Assembly (NCBI RefSeq): GCF_009696325.1
Contig: NZ_VUME01000001.1
Coordinates: 124,001 to 188,000, forward strand
Origin: Collinsella sp. WCA1-178-WT-3 (M1)
Lineage (GTDB): Bacteria > Actinomycetota > Coriobacteriia > Coriobacteriales > Coriobacteriaceae
Length of the DNA: 64,000 bases
Direction of reading: 5' to 3'
The notes beneath the pieces were generated by a model. The model did no database searches and was not told the DNA's origin. It saw only the letters and a list, made by a program, of their open reading frames with translations. The translations under genes and the position numbers were made by a program. Below are positions 25,774 through 32,801 of this stretch, in pieces (position 1 is the first letter of the stretch; each line of letters begins with the position of its first letter).

Positions 25774-25786
25774 TTAGGAGCTTGAA

Positions 25787-26908
25787 ATGAAGACAATCTA
25801 CGAGAGTGAATCCACGCCTAAGAAGGACGGGTTCTATATGCCCGGTGAGTATGAGGAGCAGGAGCGCACCTGGATTCTATGGCCGCACCGCTCCGACGTG
25901 TGGCGTTGCGGCGCCAAGCCGGCGCAGAAGGTCTTCACCGAGATCATCAAGACCGTTGCACGCTTTCAGCCCATCACTGTGGGCGTCAACACCGAAGACT
26001 TCCCCGCGGTGTGTGAGATCTTCGACGGCGTTGAGAACGTGCGCGTTATCCACATGGAGTACAACGACAGCTGGATTCGTGATCCCGGCCCGGCATTCCT
26101 CGTTAATGACAATGGTGAGGTGGCCCTTTCGCACTTCCACTTTAATGCTTACGGCGGTTTCATTGACGGCCTGTATTTCCCGTGGGACAAGGACGCTTCC
26201 ATTGGCCTGCAGGTGGCACAGCTTGAGCAGGTTAACCGTTATCGTCCCGAGGATTACATCCTCGAGGGCGGCTCGTTCAACTGTGATGGTCAAGGCACCG
26301 TCGTGACCACCGAGATGTGTCTGCTCAACGAGGATCGCAACCCGCAGTACACCAAGGAGCAGATTGAGGAGAAGCTCTCTGAGTATCTCGGTATCGAGAA
26401 GGTTATCTGGATCAAGGACGGAATCGATCCGTACGAAACGAACGGCCATGTGGACGACGTCGCATGCTTTAGTGCGCCCGGCGAAGTCTGCTGCATGTGG
26501 ACCGACGATCCCAACCACAAGTTCTACAAGGAGTGCCAGGAGGCGTACAAGACGCTCTCCGAGGCCACGGATGCCAAGGGTCGCAAGCTCAAGATCCACA
26601 AGGTGATCATGCCTGCGACATCGGTATATATGACCGAAGAAGAGGCCAGCACGATCGATCCCGTCGAGGGCGTGCTGCCGCGTACTCCCGAGGACGCTTT
26701 CGAACCGAGCTATCTCAATTTCCTGCCCATCAACGGTGCGGTGCTTGTACCGCAGTTCGGCGATCCCAATGACGCCCAGGCGCTCAAGGATATCCAAGCT
26801 GCTTATCCGGACCGCGAAGTCATCGGTATCATGACCCGTGAAGTTATCTACGGCGGCGGCAACATCCACTGCATCACCCAGCAGCAGCCTAAGGCGCGCT
26901 GTAAATAG
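25787..26908 (+). CDS. aguA: Agmatine deiminase (2)
   Basis: A 373-residue agmatine deiminase without the insertion found in the other copy, so this is the canonical-length enzyme. WPHRSDVW, NDSWIRDPGPAF, ETNGHVDD and the nucleophile Cys362 in GGGNIHCITQQQ are present. Start ATG 25787 follows TTAGGAGC. It is expressed divergently from the GAF-LuxR regulator, has its own terminator at 26947, and with the permease upstream forms a second agmatine unit lacking a transcarbamylase. Confidence 0.93.
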   Translation: MKTIYESESTPKKDGFYMPGEYEEQERTWILWPHRSDVWRCGAKPAQKVFTEIIKTVARFQPITVGVNTEDFPAVCEIFDGVENVRVIHMEYNDSWIRDPGPAFLVNDNGEVALSHFHFNAYGGFIDGLYFPWDKDASIGLQVAQLEQVNRYRPEDYILEGGSFNCDGQGTVVTTEMCLLNEDRNPQYTKEQIEEKLSEYLGIEKVIWIKDGIDPYETNGHVDDVACFSAPGEVCCMWTDDPNHKFYKECQEAYKTLSEATDAKGRKLKIHKVIMPATSVYMTEEEASTIDPVEGVLPRTPEDAFEPSYLNFLPINGAVLVPQFGDPNDAQALKDIQAAYPDREVIGIMTREVIYGGGNIHCITQQQPKARCK

Positions 26909-26946
26909 CAGTTCCATGGTGAACAGCGCTTGATTGTCCGCACGCG

Positions 26947-26983
26947 AAAGTCCGCCGACTTCAATGGTCGGCGGACTTTTTGT
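26947..26983 (+). terminator. Terminator after the second aguA
   Basis: AAAGTCCGCCGAC, loop TTCAATG, GTCGGCGGACTTTTTG. Strong stem with T tract. Confidence 0.9.
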
Positions 26984-27030
26984 GTGGTGGTTTCAGCTGA
27001 ACGGCGGGCCGTGCGGCTTGGATGTGCGGG

Positions 27031-27681
27031 CTAATCCTGCGTGTCGCCTCCGTACATGTAAACGATAAAGCCGTCGCCGGTGTCCTGGCTGTGATCTTCT
27101 AGGATGCGCTTCATGTTGAGGTGCTCGTAGAACTGCCAGTCGGCGTTGCAGTCGCTCATCAGGAAGAACTTGGTGCAGCCTGCCTTGGCGAGCTCAGCGC
27201 GCGTAAGGTCGATGAGCTCGCGGCCGAGTCCCTTGCCCTGCCACTCGGGCGCAATGATGATCAGGTTGAGCTGGCCCTGGGCATACTCGTTGCCCGTGGC
27301 GGCAAAGCGGTCGGCCGTGGCCTTTTCACGACTGTCGCCAAAGAGCGAGCCCTCGAGCTTGGCATCGGCGGTCTTTGCCATCTCGGTTGCCTGGATAAAC
27401 AGCTCGTCGTAACAGGGCTCCCAGGTGGGATTGGTACGCGGCTTGCCGTCCTCGAAGATGCCGATGCAGCAGGCGGCGATAATGCGGCCCTCGGCCTCGG
27501 CGACGAGTACGATGGGGGAACGCTGCAGCTGCATGGCGATGTTAAAGCGTGCGCAGAAATCGGCGGCTTCGACGTCGCCGCGGTTGCGCAGCGTGTTGCA
27601 CCACAGCTGGTTGTAGATGGCGGCGATGCCGGTCAGGTCATCAAGTGTGGCGGCGCGCAGGGCTACGTTCTCAAGGCTCAT
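27031..27681 (-). CDS. GNAT family N-acetyltransferase
   Basis: A 216-residue acetyl-CoA-dependent acetyltransferase. Strands ILVAEAEGRIIAACCIGIF are followed by a long insertion, then the acetyl-CoA loop IIAPEWQGKGLGRELIDLTR (Q/RxxGxG/A) and a terminal FYEHLNMKR segment. Start ATG 27681 has GGAAGGAG upstream; the earlier in-frame ATG is inside that ribosome site region. The substrate is unknown. Its polyamine-gene neighbours make a polyamine acetyltransferase possible, but no specific motif supports this. Confidence 0.82.
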   Translation of the reverse strand: MSLENVALRAATLDDLTGIAAIYNQLWCNTLRNRGDVEAADFCARFNIAMQLQRSPIVLVAEAEGRIIAACCIGIFEDGKPRTNPTWEPCYDELFIQATEMAKTADAKLEGSLFGDSREKATADRFAATGNEYAQGQLNLIIIAPEWQGKGLGRELIDLTRAELAKAGCTKFFLMSDCNADWQFYEHLNMKRILEDHSQDTGDGFIVYMYGGDTQD

Positions 27682-27798
27682 GGAGACTCCTTCCAAGTTG
27701 GGTCAGGCCATCTATGAGTTTGACATGGACGCAGGACGGCCGCATCGACCATTCGGCAGACGAGCCTCGATTCCTCGGGGACGGAGGGTTCCAAGAGA

Positions 27799-27897
27799 GA
27801 ATGAGAGTGGATTATCGGACGCCCGCTCGACGAGAGTGGATAATCTCCCACTTTTAGCGCTGATATAGGCCAAAAACGGGAGATTATCCACTCTCAT
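27799..27897. repeat. Palindromic repeat, GAGAGTGG family, copies 2 and partial 3
   Basis: GAGAGTGGATAATCTCCCA (27832-27850) pairs with 27879-27896. A partial duplicate of the left arm, GAGAGTGGATTATC, lies at 27803-27816, as if a second element had inserted into the first. The family member at 4039-4102 has the same arms and a different loop. Confidence 0.75.
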
Positions 27898-27901
27898 TCT
27901 G

Positions 27902-27961
27902 GGTAGTCGTTGGGGACGTTCTTAAACGACTAGTCAAACAAGAACGTCCCCAACGACTACC
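27902..27961. repeat. Palindrome GTTGGGGACGTTCTT family, copy 1
   Basis: Perfect 22-base arms (27902-27923 and 27940-27961) enclose AAACGACTAGTCAAAC. A copy lacking the outer left arm is at 31184-31233. The gap 27682-28150 contains these repeats and the promoter of the next gene but no further ORF of substance. Confidence 0.8.
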
Positions 27962-28150
27962 ATCGCCGAGACCATGGCCGGCCTCTCCGGCACCCGCATC
28001 ACTGGCTAGTTTCGCCCATACGCTGGGGTGGGGGATATGCGTCTTCCATCCTTCCTTTCTTTGGCTGGATTTTGCGCTGAAGACAGCGATCTGCATGTCT
28101 TTGGCGTAAAGTTTATCCTTAGCACATATCAATAAGCGAAAGGCCCGGTA

Positions 28151-29113
28151 GTGAGTACGTTCAACTTCTTCTACGGAATCACATTCGTCTTGGTTTGCAT
28201 GGTGGCGGTGTGCGTATCGGTATGCGCATACCTCGTCTCACATCGAACAAGCTACTTGACGGTCTCGGCCTTCTTTTTCTTCGACATGCTCGAAAGCGCC
28301 CTCGTATTCCTCGATGAGTATCAGGGCAGTAAGATGATGGCAGATATCCTCAGCAGCCAATTTCCCATGACTCACCCCATAACGAAACTCGTCCTATCGA
28401 TTGGAATCATGGCGAGCATGTGGGCATTTGCATTGGCGATCGCAAACAAGACGAGCCGGCTTCACATGCTCGTGCCCTGCATCGTCTTTTCTGCTTTCGA
28501 GGCCATGTCGCTTGTTTTGCAGCCCGATTCAATCAAACAACTCGCATTTTATGCGTTGCGCTCCTTGTTCATGTTCGTGGCGTTTGGCATGATTTTCGTC
28601 TGCTACCGCAAAAGCAAGCCGTTGGCGCGAAAGAGCTTCTATGCACGCTACGGCAGGTTTCTTATTGTGATGGCTGTGTTGACGGTGTTTGTTCTGATCG
28701 AGGATGTACGCGTTCTCGGGCTGAATATCGGGCGGATCGAAGTCATTGATTACCTGTATTTTGCCTACGGCAGAAACATCCCAGAGAACATCATGAGCGT
28801 GGTGGCCGCGATGTATACCGTTCGTGCGGCGTCGCGGATCTTGTCGTTGCGCTTTTCTGCTCCGCCCACAACGTCTGGCACCTCTGCCAAGCAGATTGCG
28901 GAGGTCCGCTTCTCGGCATTCTGCGACCAGCACGATATCTCCGCGCGTGAACGCGAAGTGCTCGACCTTCTGCTCGATGGCCAGGATAACCGCGCCATAG
29001 CGAATGAATTGTTTATCTCTGTCGGCACGGTCAAATCGCATGTTCACACGATATTCCGTAAATGCGGTGTCTCATCGCGGTCCGAGCTTCTTCAGAGCTT
29101 TTGGGCAGGTTAA
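28151..29113 (+). CDS. Membrane-bound LuxR family regulator (2)
   Basis: A 320-residue protein built like the one at 16880-17845: about seven N-terminal membrane segments to residue 235, a linker, and a C-terminal LuxR HTH (ISAREREVLDLLLDGQDNR followed by AIANELFISVGTVKSHVHTIF). GTG 28151 is used, with GAAAGG upstream. It is followed on the same strand by an exported amidohydrolase, which it may regulate. The two membrane LuxR proteins flank the agmatine genes on either side. Confidence 0.84.
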   Translation: MSTFNFFYGITFVLVCMVAVCVSVCAYLVSHRTSYLTVSAFFFFDMLESALVFLDEYQGSKMMADILSSQFPMTHPITKLVLSIGIMASMWAFALAIANKTSRLHMLVPCIVFSAFEAMSLVLQPDSIKQLAFYALRSLFMFVAFGMIFVCYRKSKPLARKSFYARYGRFLIVMAVLTVFVLIEDVRVLGLNIGRIEVIDYLYFAYGRNIPENIMSVVAAMYTVRAASRILSLRFSAPPTTSGTSAKQIAEVRFSAFCDQHDISAREREVLDLLLDGQDNRAIANELFISVGTVKSHVHTIFRKCGVSSRSELLQSFWAG

Positions 29114-29118
29114 AGGCA

Positions 29119-29251
29119 GGGTTATAGGGGATATAAGCCTCCGCTTACGGCAATAACCCCGTTTGTGCAGACAAGTTTATACCCGGGGGTGCTATTCAGG
29201 TGATAGCAAGCGTCGCGAAAGCGCGGCGATGTCAACAGAAAGGTGGGTTAT
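29119..29251 (+). promoter_or_regulatory. Hairpin and promoter region before the amidohydrolase
   Basis: GGGTTAT...ATAACCCC (about 29119-29152) may terminate the luxR-type transcript. AGACAAGTTTATACCCG (29169-29185) resembles, inverted, the site at 17896-17910. GAAAGGTGGG is the ribosome site of the next gene. Confidence 0.4.
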
Positions 29252-31054
29252 ATGAAGACCTCTATTCCCCCCGTATCCCGTAGAAGCTTTCTCGGCCTGA
29301 GCACGTTGGGCGCCGCGGCTGTTGCGGTGGGTGCCGCCGGTTGCGCCAACAATTCTTCAAATGCCGGAAGCACCGGCAGCGCGAGTTCCGACAAGGCATC
29401 CATCGTCTTTCGTAACGGCACGATTCAGACGATGGTCAAAGAGGGCGACACCGCGGCCGCCCTGGCTGTCTCGGGCAACAAGATCGTATATGTAGGCGAA
29501 GACTCCGGTGTTGACGAGTACATCGATGACAACACGCGCGTCATCGATCTTGATGGCGGTATGGTGATCCCCGGCTTTATGGACGGGCATATCCACGCTC
29601 CGGGCAACTGGGTGACCGCGCTGTACGAAATCGATCTTACCAAGGCTACCACGATCGATGAGTATAAGAAGGCGGTCAGTGATTTTGTAACCAAGCATCC
29701 CGATGATGAGGCTTACGTTGGCGGCTCGTTCATGATCAACGCCTTCGAGCAAGAGGATGGCACCAATCCCGGCCCCAACAAGTCCATCCTCGATGAGATC
29801 TGCTCCGATAAGCCCATCATGCTGACCGATGTTTCCTATCATTCGGTGTGGGTCAACAGCCGTGCGCTCGAGCTTGCGGGCATCGATAACGATACCCCCA
29901 ATCCCACGGGCGGCATCATCACCCGCGATGCAAACGGCGAGGCGACTGGCTACTTGATCGATTCTGCTGCAGGTATGGTGAGGGAGGTTGTCTCCGTCGA
30001 GCATACGGACAAGGAGCTTGAGAACGCTATCGACAAGTACCAGCAGGTGGCTACGAAATACGGCATCACCGGCATTACCAACATAAGCGTCGTGGGAGAT
30101 TCTACGGCAGAGGATTGCCAGTTCTATACTGACCTTGAGAAAGATGGCAAGCTTAACCTGCGCATGCGAGTACTTCCTACCATTAGGCCCGGCATTACGG
30201 CTGAAGAGGCCATTAAAACCGTGAAGGACCTCAAGAAGTTCGATAGCAACATGATCTCTACCGGTACGGTTAAGATCTACTCCGATGGCGTTACCGAGGG
30301 CGGCAGCGCCGTGATGCTCGAGCCATATACCTCCGCCGCCGGTAAGGGCGATAACTGGCACGGCGAGTCCGTCTGGGATCAGCAGGAGTTCAGCGACATG
30401 GTGGCCGCTCTCGACAAAGAGGGTGTTCAGATTCATGTTCACGCGATCGGAGATGGCGCCGTCCACAATACACTCGATGCCTACGAGCGCTGCGTCAAGG
30501 AGAACGGTGAGCGCGATGATCGCCGCAACACCATGACGCATGTGTGTGCAATCACCGACGAGGACATTCAGCGCGTCGTCGATCTCGACATTGTGTGCGC
30601 GTTGCAGTTCCTGTGGATGTATCACGATCCTTTGTGCGACCTCGAGATCGCCTTTGTGGGCGAGGATCGCGCCATGAAGTTCTACCCCGTCAAGAATATG
30701 CTCGAGGCCGGCTGCTTTATCTCCGGTGCGAGCGATGGCCCGGTCACCGGCTATGCGCCGCTCGAGGAGATCGAGGTGGCCGTTACGCGCAACAGCCCGT
30801 ATCCCGAGGAGGAGGACACCGATATGTACCGTTGGCCCGAGCAGGCCATCACGGCATATCAGGCGCTCGAGGCATACACCAAAAACGTTGCCTTCGAGAA
30901 CTACATGGAGGATAAAATCGGTACGCTCGAGGTGGGCAAGCTCGCCGACATCACGGTGCTCGACCAAGACATTCTTCATTGCGATCCCAAGAAGATCTCC
31001 GATACCAAGATTCTGTTCACTGTCTCCGATGGCCGTATCGTATACGAGGGATAA
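29252..31054 (+). CDS. Exported Tat lipoprotein amidohydrolase (YtcJ-like, Amidohydro_3)
   Basis: A 600-residue metal-dependent hydrolase. The N-terminus has the Tat motif SRRSFLG (Arg10-Arg11), a hydrophobic stretch, and a lipobox ending AAGC (Cys31), followed by a Ser/Asn-rich spacer, so the folded enzyme should be exported and lipid-anchored. The amidohydrolase barrel shows GFMDGHIHAPGNW, a VHAIGDGAVHNTLDAYE metal His segment and SGASDGPVTGYAPLE with the catalytic Asp. YtcJ-type enzymes act on varied amides; the substrate here is unknown. Start ATG 29252 follows GAAAGGTGGG. Confidence 0.87.
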   Translation: MKTSIPPVSRRSFLGLSTLGAAAVAVGAAGCANNSSNAGSTGSASSDKASIVFRNGTIQTMVKEGDTAAALAVSGNKIVYVGEDSGVDEYIDDNTRVIDLDGGMVIPGFMDGHIHAPGNWVTALYEIDLTKATTIDEYKKAVSDFVTKHPDDEAYVGGSFMINAFEQEDGTNPGPNKSILDEICSDKPIMLTDVSYHSVWVNSRALELAGIDNDTPNPTGGIITRDANGEATGYLIDSAAGMVREVVSVEHTDKELENAIDKYQQVATKYGITGITNISVVGDSTAEDCQFYTDLEKDGKLNLRMRVLPTIRPGITAEEAIKTVKDLKKFDSNMISTGTVKIYSDGVTEGGSAVMLEPYTSAAGKGDNWHGESVWDQQEFSDMVAALDKEGVQIHVHAIGDGAVHNTLDAYERCVKENGERDDRRNTMTHVCAITDEDIQRVVDLDIVCALQFLWMYHDPLCDLEIAFVGEDRAMKFYPVKNMLEAGCFISGASDGPVTGYAPLEEIEVAVTRNSPYPEEEDTDMYRWPEQAITAYQALEAYTKNVAFENYMEDKIGTLEVGKLADITVLDQDILHCDPKKISDTKILFTVSDGRIVYEG

Positions 31055-31131
31055 TCGGTCGATCGAGGTAAAGAGCGGACGATCTGCTCGGTAGAACGCT
31101 AGGCGCCAGCCGTCGTCGCGATTTAGTGCAG

Positions 31132-31171
31132 GCCGCCGCGGATGCGTGAGCGTCCGCGGCGGCGCTTTTTT
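31132..31171 (+). terminator. Terminator after the amidohydrolase
   Basis: GCCGCCGCGGA, ten-base loop, TCCGCGGCGGC, then GCTTTTTT. Confidence 0.9.
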
Positions 31172-31183
31172 GCGGTGGTCATG

Positions 31184-31233
31184 GGGGACGTTCTTAAACG
31201 ACTAGTCAAACAAGAACGTCCCCAACGACTACC
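31184..31233. repeat. Palindrome GTTGGGGACGTTCTT family, truncated copy 2
   Basis: Identical to 27912-27961 from GGGGACGTTCTT through the loop and the full right arm, but the outer ten bases of the left arm are missing, giving a one-sided copy. Confidence 0.75.
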
Positions 31234-31326
31234 CCAAGGAATGTCCCAGACTGCCGGCAGAAAAGGAACGTCCCTAACTGTCGCGTTCGGAGCAAGACGG
31301 CGCCGCAGGTAGAGGACGGACAGCGA

Positions 31327-31466
31327 GCGGGCCGCATTTGAGACAAGGTGACGTGAAACGAAAGGGCGCTGACCTTCTGGTCGCGCCCTTGAAGTTGAGC
31401 GTCAGATTGTCCAAATGCGGCCCGCGCAGCGTCGAGTAGTTACGCGGTTTGGTAAAACCGCGTAAC
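31327..31466 (+). ncRNA. Structured element, GACGTGAAA/CGTCAGATTG family, copy 2
   Basis: GCGGGCCGCATTTG (31327-31340) pairs perfectly with 31412-31425. Inside lie ACAAGGTGACGTGAAA, an inner hairpin AAGGGCGC/GCGCCCTT and GCGTCAGATTGTC. GCAGCGTCGAG and the terminal hairpin GTTACGCGGTTT / AAAACCGCGTAAC (31439-31466) follow, the latter touching the aroF stop codon. Relative to copy 1 all helices differ in sequence but remain paired. Confidence 0.65.
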
Positions 31467-32497
31467 TAAACCCGCTCTGCGATCTCGTGGATGAGGTAGT
31501 CGGTCTTTTCCCAGCCCAGGCACGGGTCGGTGATGGACTTGCCAAAGACGCCGCCGTCGACAGACTGGTTGCCGTCCTCCAGGTAGGATTCGATCATAAA
31601 GCCCTTGACCAGCTTGGAGATGGACTCGTTGCGGCGGCAGCTGTCGAGCACCTCCTTGCAGATGCGGTGCTGCTCCAGCGGGCGCTTGCCCGAGTTGTCG
31701 TGGTTGCAGTCGATGATCGCCGCCGGGTTGGCGTAGCCGGCATGCTCGGTATAGCGCTCAGCCAGACGCTCCAGATGCTCGTAGTGGTAATTGGGGTAGG
31801 TACGACCGTCGAGACCAATGTAGCCACGCATGACGGCGTGCGCGAGCGGATTGCCGTCGCACTCGACCTCCCAGTTGCGGAAGATGAAGCTTTGATGTGC
31901 CTGGGCGGCGTAGATGGAGTTGAGCATAACGGTGGTGGAACCGGCGGTGGGGTTCTTCATGCCCACAGGCACCGAAATGCCGCTCGACACCAGACGATGC
32001 TCCTGGTTCTCGACCGAGCGCGCGCCCACGGCGACGTAGCTCAGCAGGTCGACGAGGTACTGGTAGTTGGACGGGTAGAGCATCTCATCGGCGGTAAAGA
32101 AACCGGTCTCCTCGATGACGCGCAGGTGCATATGGCGGATGGCCTTGACGCCCTCGAGCAGGTCGTCGGGAGCCTCGGGGTCGGGGTTGTGCAGCAGGCC
32201 CTTGTAGCCAGTGCCCTTGGTGCGCGGCTTGTTGGTATAGACGCGCGGAATGATGATGAGTTTGTCCTTGACCTCTTCGGCGACCTTGGCCAGTCGGCTC
32301 ATGTACTCAAGCACCGAGTCCTCGCGGTCGGCAGAGCACGGGCCGATGATGAGCACCTTGCGCGCGTCCTCGCCGGTAAAGACCTTGGCGACCTCGGCGT
32401 CGAATGCCTGTTTTTTGGCGGTAAGATCGGCGGAAAGCGGCATTTCCTCGCGGATTTCCATGGGGATCGGCAACCTGCGCTTGAATTCCATGGCCAT
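31466..32497 (-). CDS. 3-deoxy-7-phosphoheptulonate (DAHP) synthase, type I
   Basis: First enzyme of the shikimate pathway, condensing phosphoenolpyruvate and erythrose-4-phosphate. The 343-residue protein has GPCSADREDSVLEY, IIPRVYTNKPRTKGTGYKG-like phosphate residues, GMKNPTAGS and DCNHDNSGKRP, all standard for AroF/AroG/AroH enzymes. Which aromatic amino acid inhibits it cannot be told. ATG 32497 has GGAGG six bases upstream. The gene stands alone; a GACGTGAAA-family element lies directly downstream. Confidence 0.94.
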   Translation of the reverse strand: MAMEFKRRLPIPMEIREEMPLSADLTAKKQAFDAEVAKVFTGEDARKVLIIGPCSADREDSVLEYMSRLAKVAEEVKDKLIIIPRVYTNKPRTKGTGYKGLLHNPDPEAPDDLLEGVKAIRHMHLRVIEETGFFTADEMLYPSNYQYLVDLLSYVAVGARSVENQEHRLVSSGISVPVGMKNPTAGSTTVMLNSIYAAQAHQSFIFRNWEVECDGNPLAHAVMRGYIGLDGRTYPNYHYEHLERLAERYTEHAGYANPAAIIDCNHDNSGKRPLEQHRICKEVLDSCRRNESISKLVKGFMIESYLEDGNQSVDGGVFGKSITDPCLGWEKTDYLIHEIAERV

Positions 32498-32596
32498 ACG
32501 GGGCCTCCTCAATCAAATAAGACAAAGTGTGCATTGTCGAATGCTCGGCATTATCCGCTGTCGCACGCTAAAGTGCAAGCCCTCGTCACCCCAAAA

Positions 32597-32640
32597 CCTG
32601 CCAAAAAGGGACAGGTTTATTTTGGCAGGTTTTATCTGGT
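32597..32640 (+). repeat. CCTGCCAAAA terminator-like repeat, copy 3
   Basis: CCTGCCAAAA (32597-32606), loop AGGGACAGGTTTA, TTTTGGCAGG (32620-32629), then TTTTATCTGG. It lies between the divergently placed aroF-type gene's promoter side and the exporter operon's terminator, so it has no obvious upstream gene to terminate. The rest of 32498-32801 shows no gene. Confidence 0.75.
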
Positions 32641-32731
32641 CAAACGTCAACTGACCCTGGAATGGAATGATGCCACGTGGCTTGGAAGAGGTCGTCAATT
32701 TGGTCCCAGGGGAGGCGGTTTGAGGGTCGCA

Positions 32732-32769
32732 GAACGAAAACGGGGGCGCAGGTTGTCCTGCGCCCCCGT
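32732..32769 (-). terminator. Terminator of the marR-ABC exporter operon
   Basis: On the minus strand ACGGGGGCGCAGG, loop ACAA, CCTGCGCCCCCGT, followed by TTTCGTT. Confidence 0.85.
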
Positions 32770-32801
32770 TCTCGGGTGTTATTCGTTCCCTGCGGCAGAA
32801 T

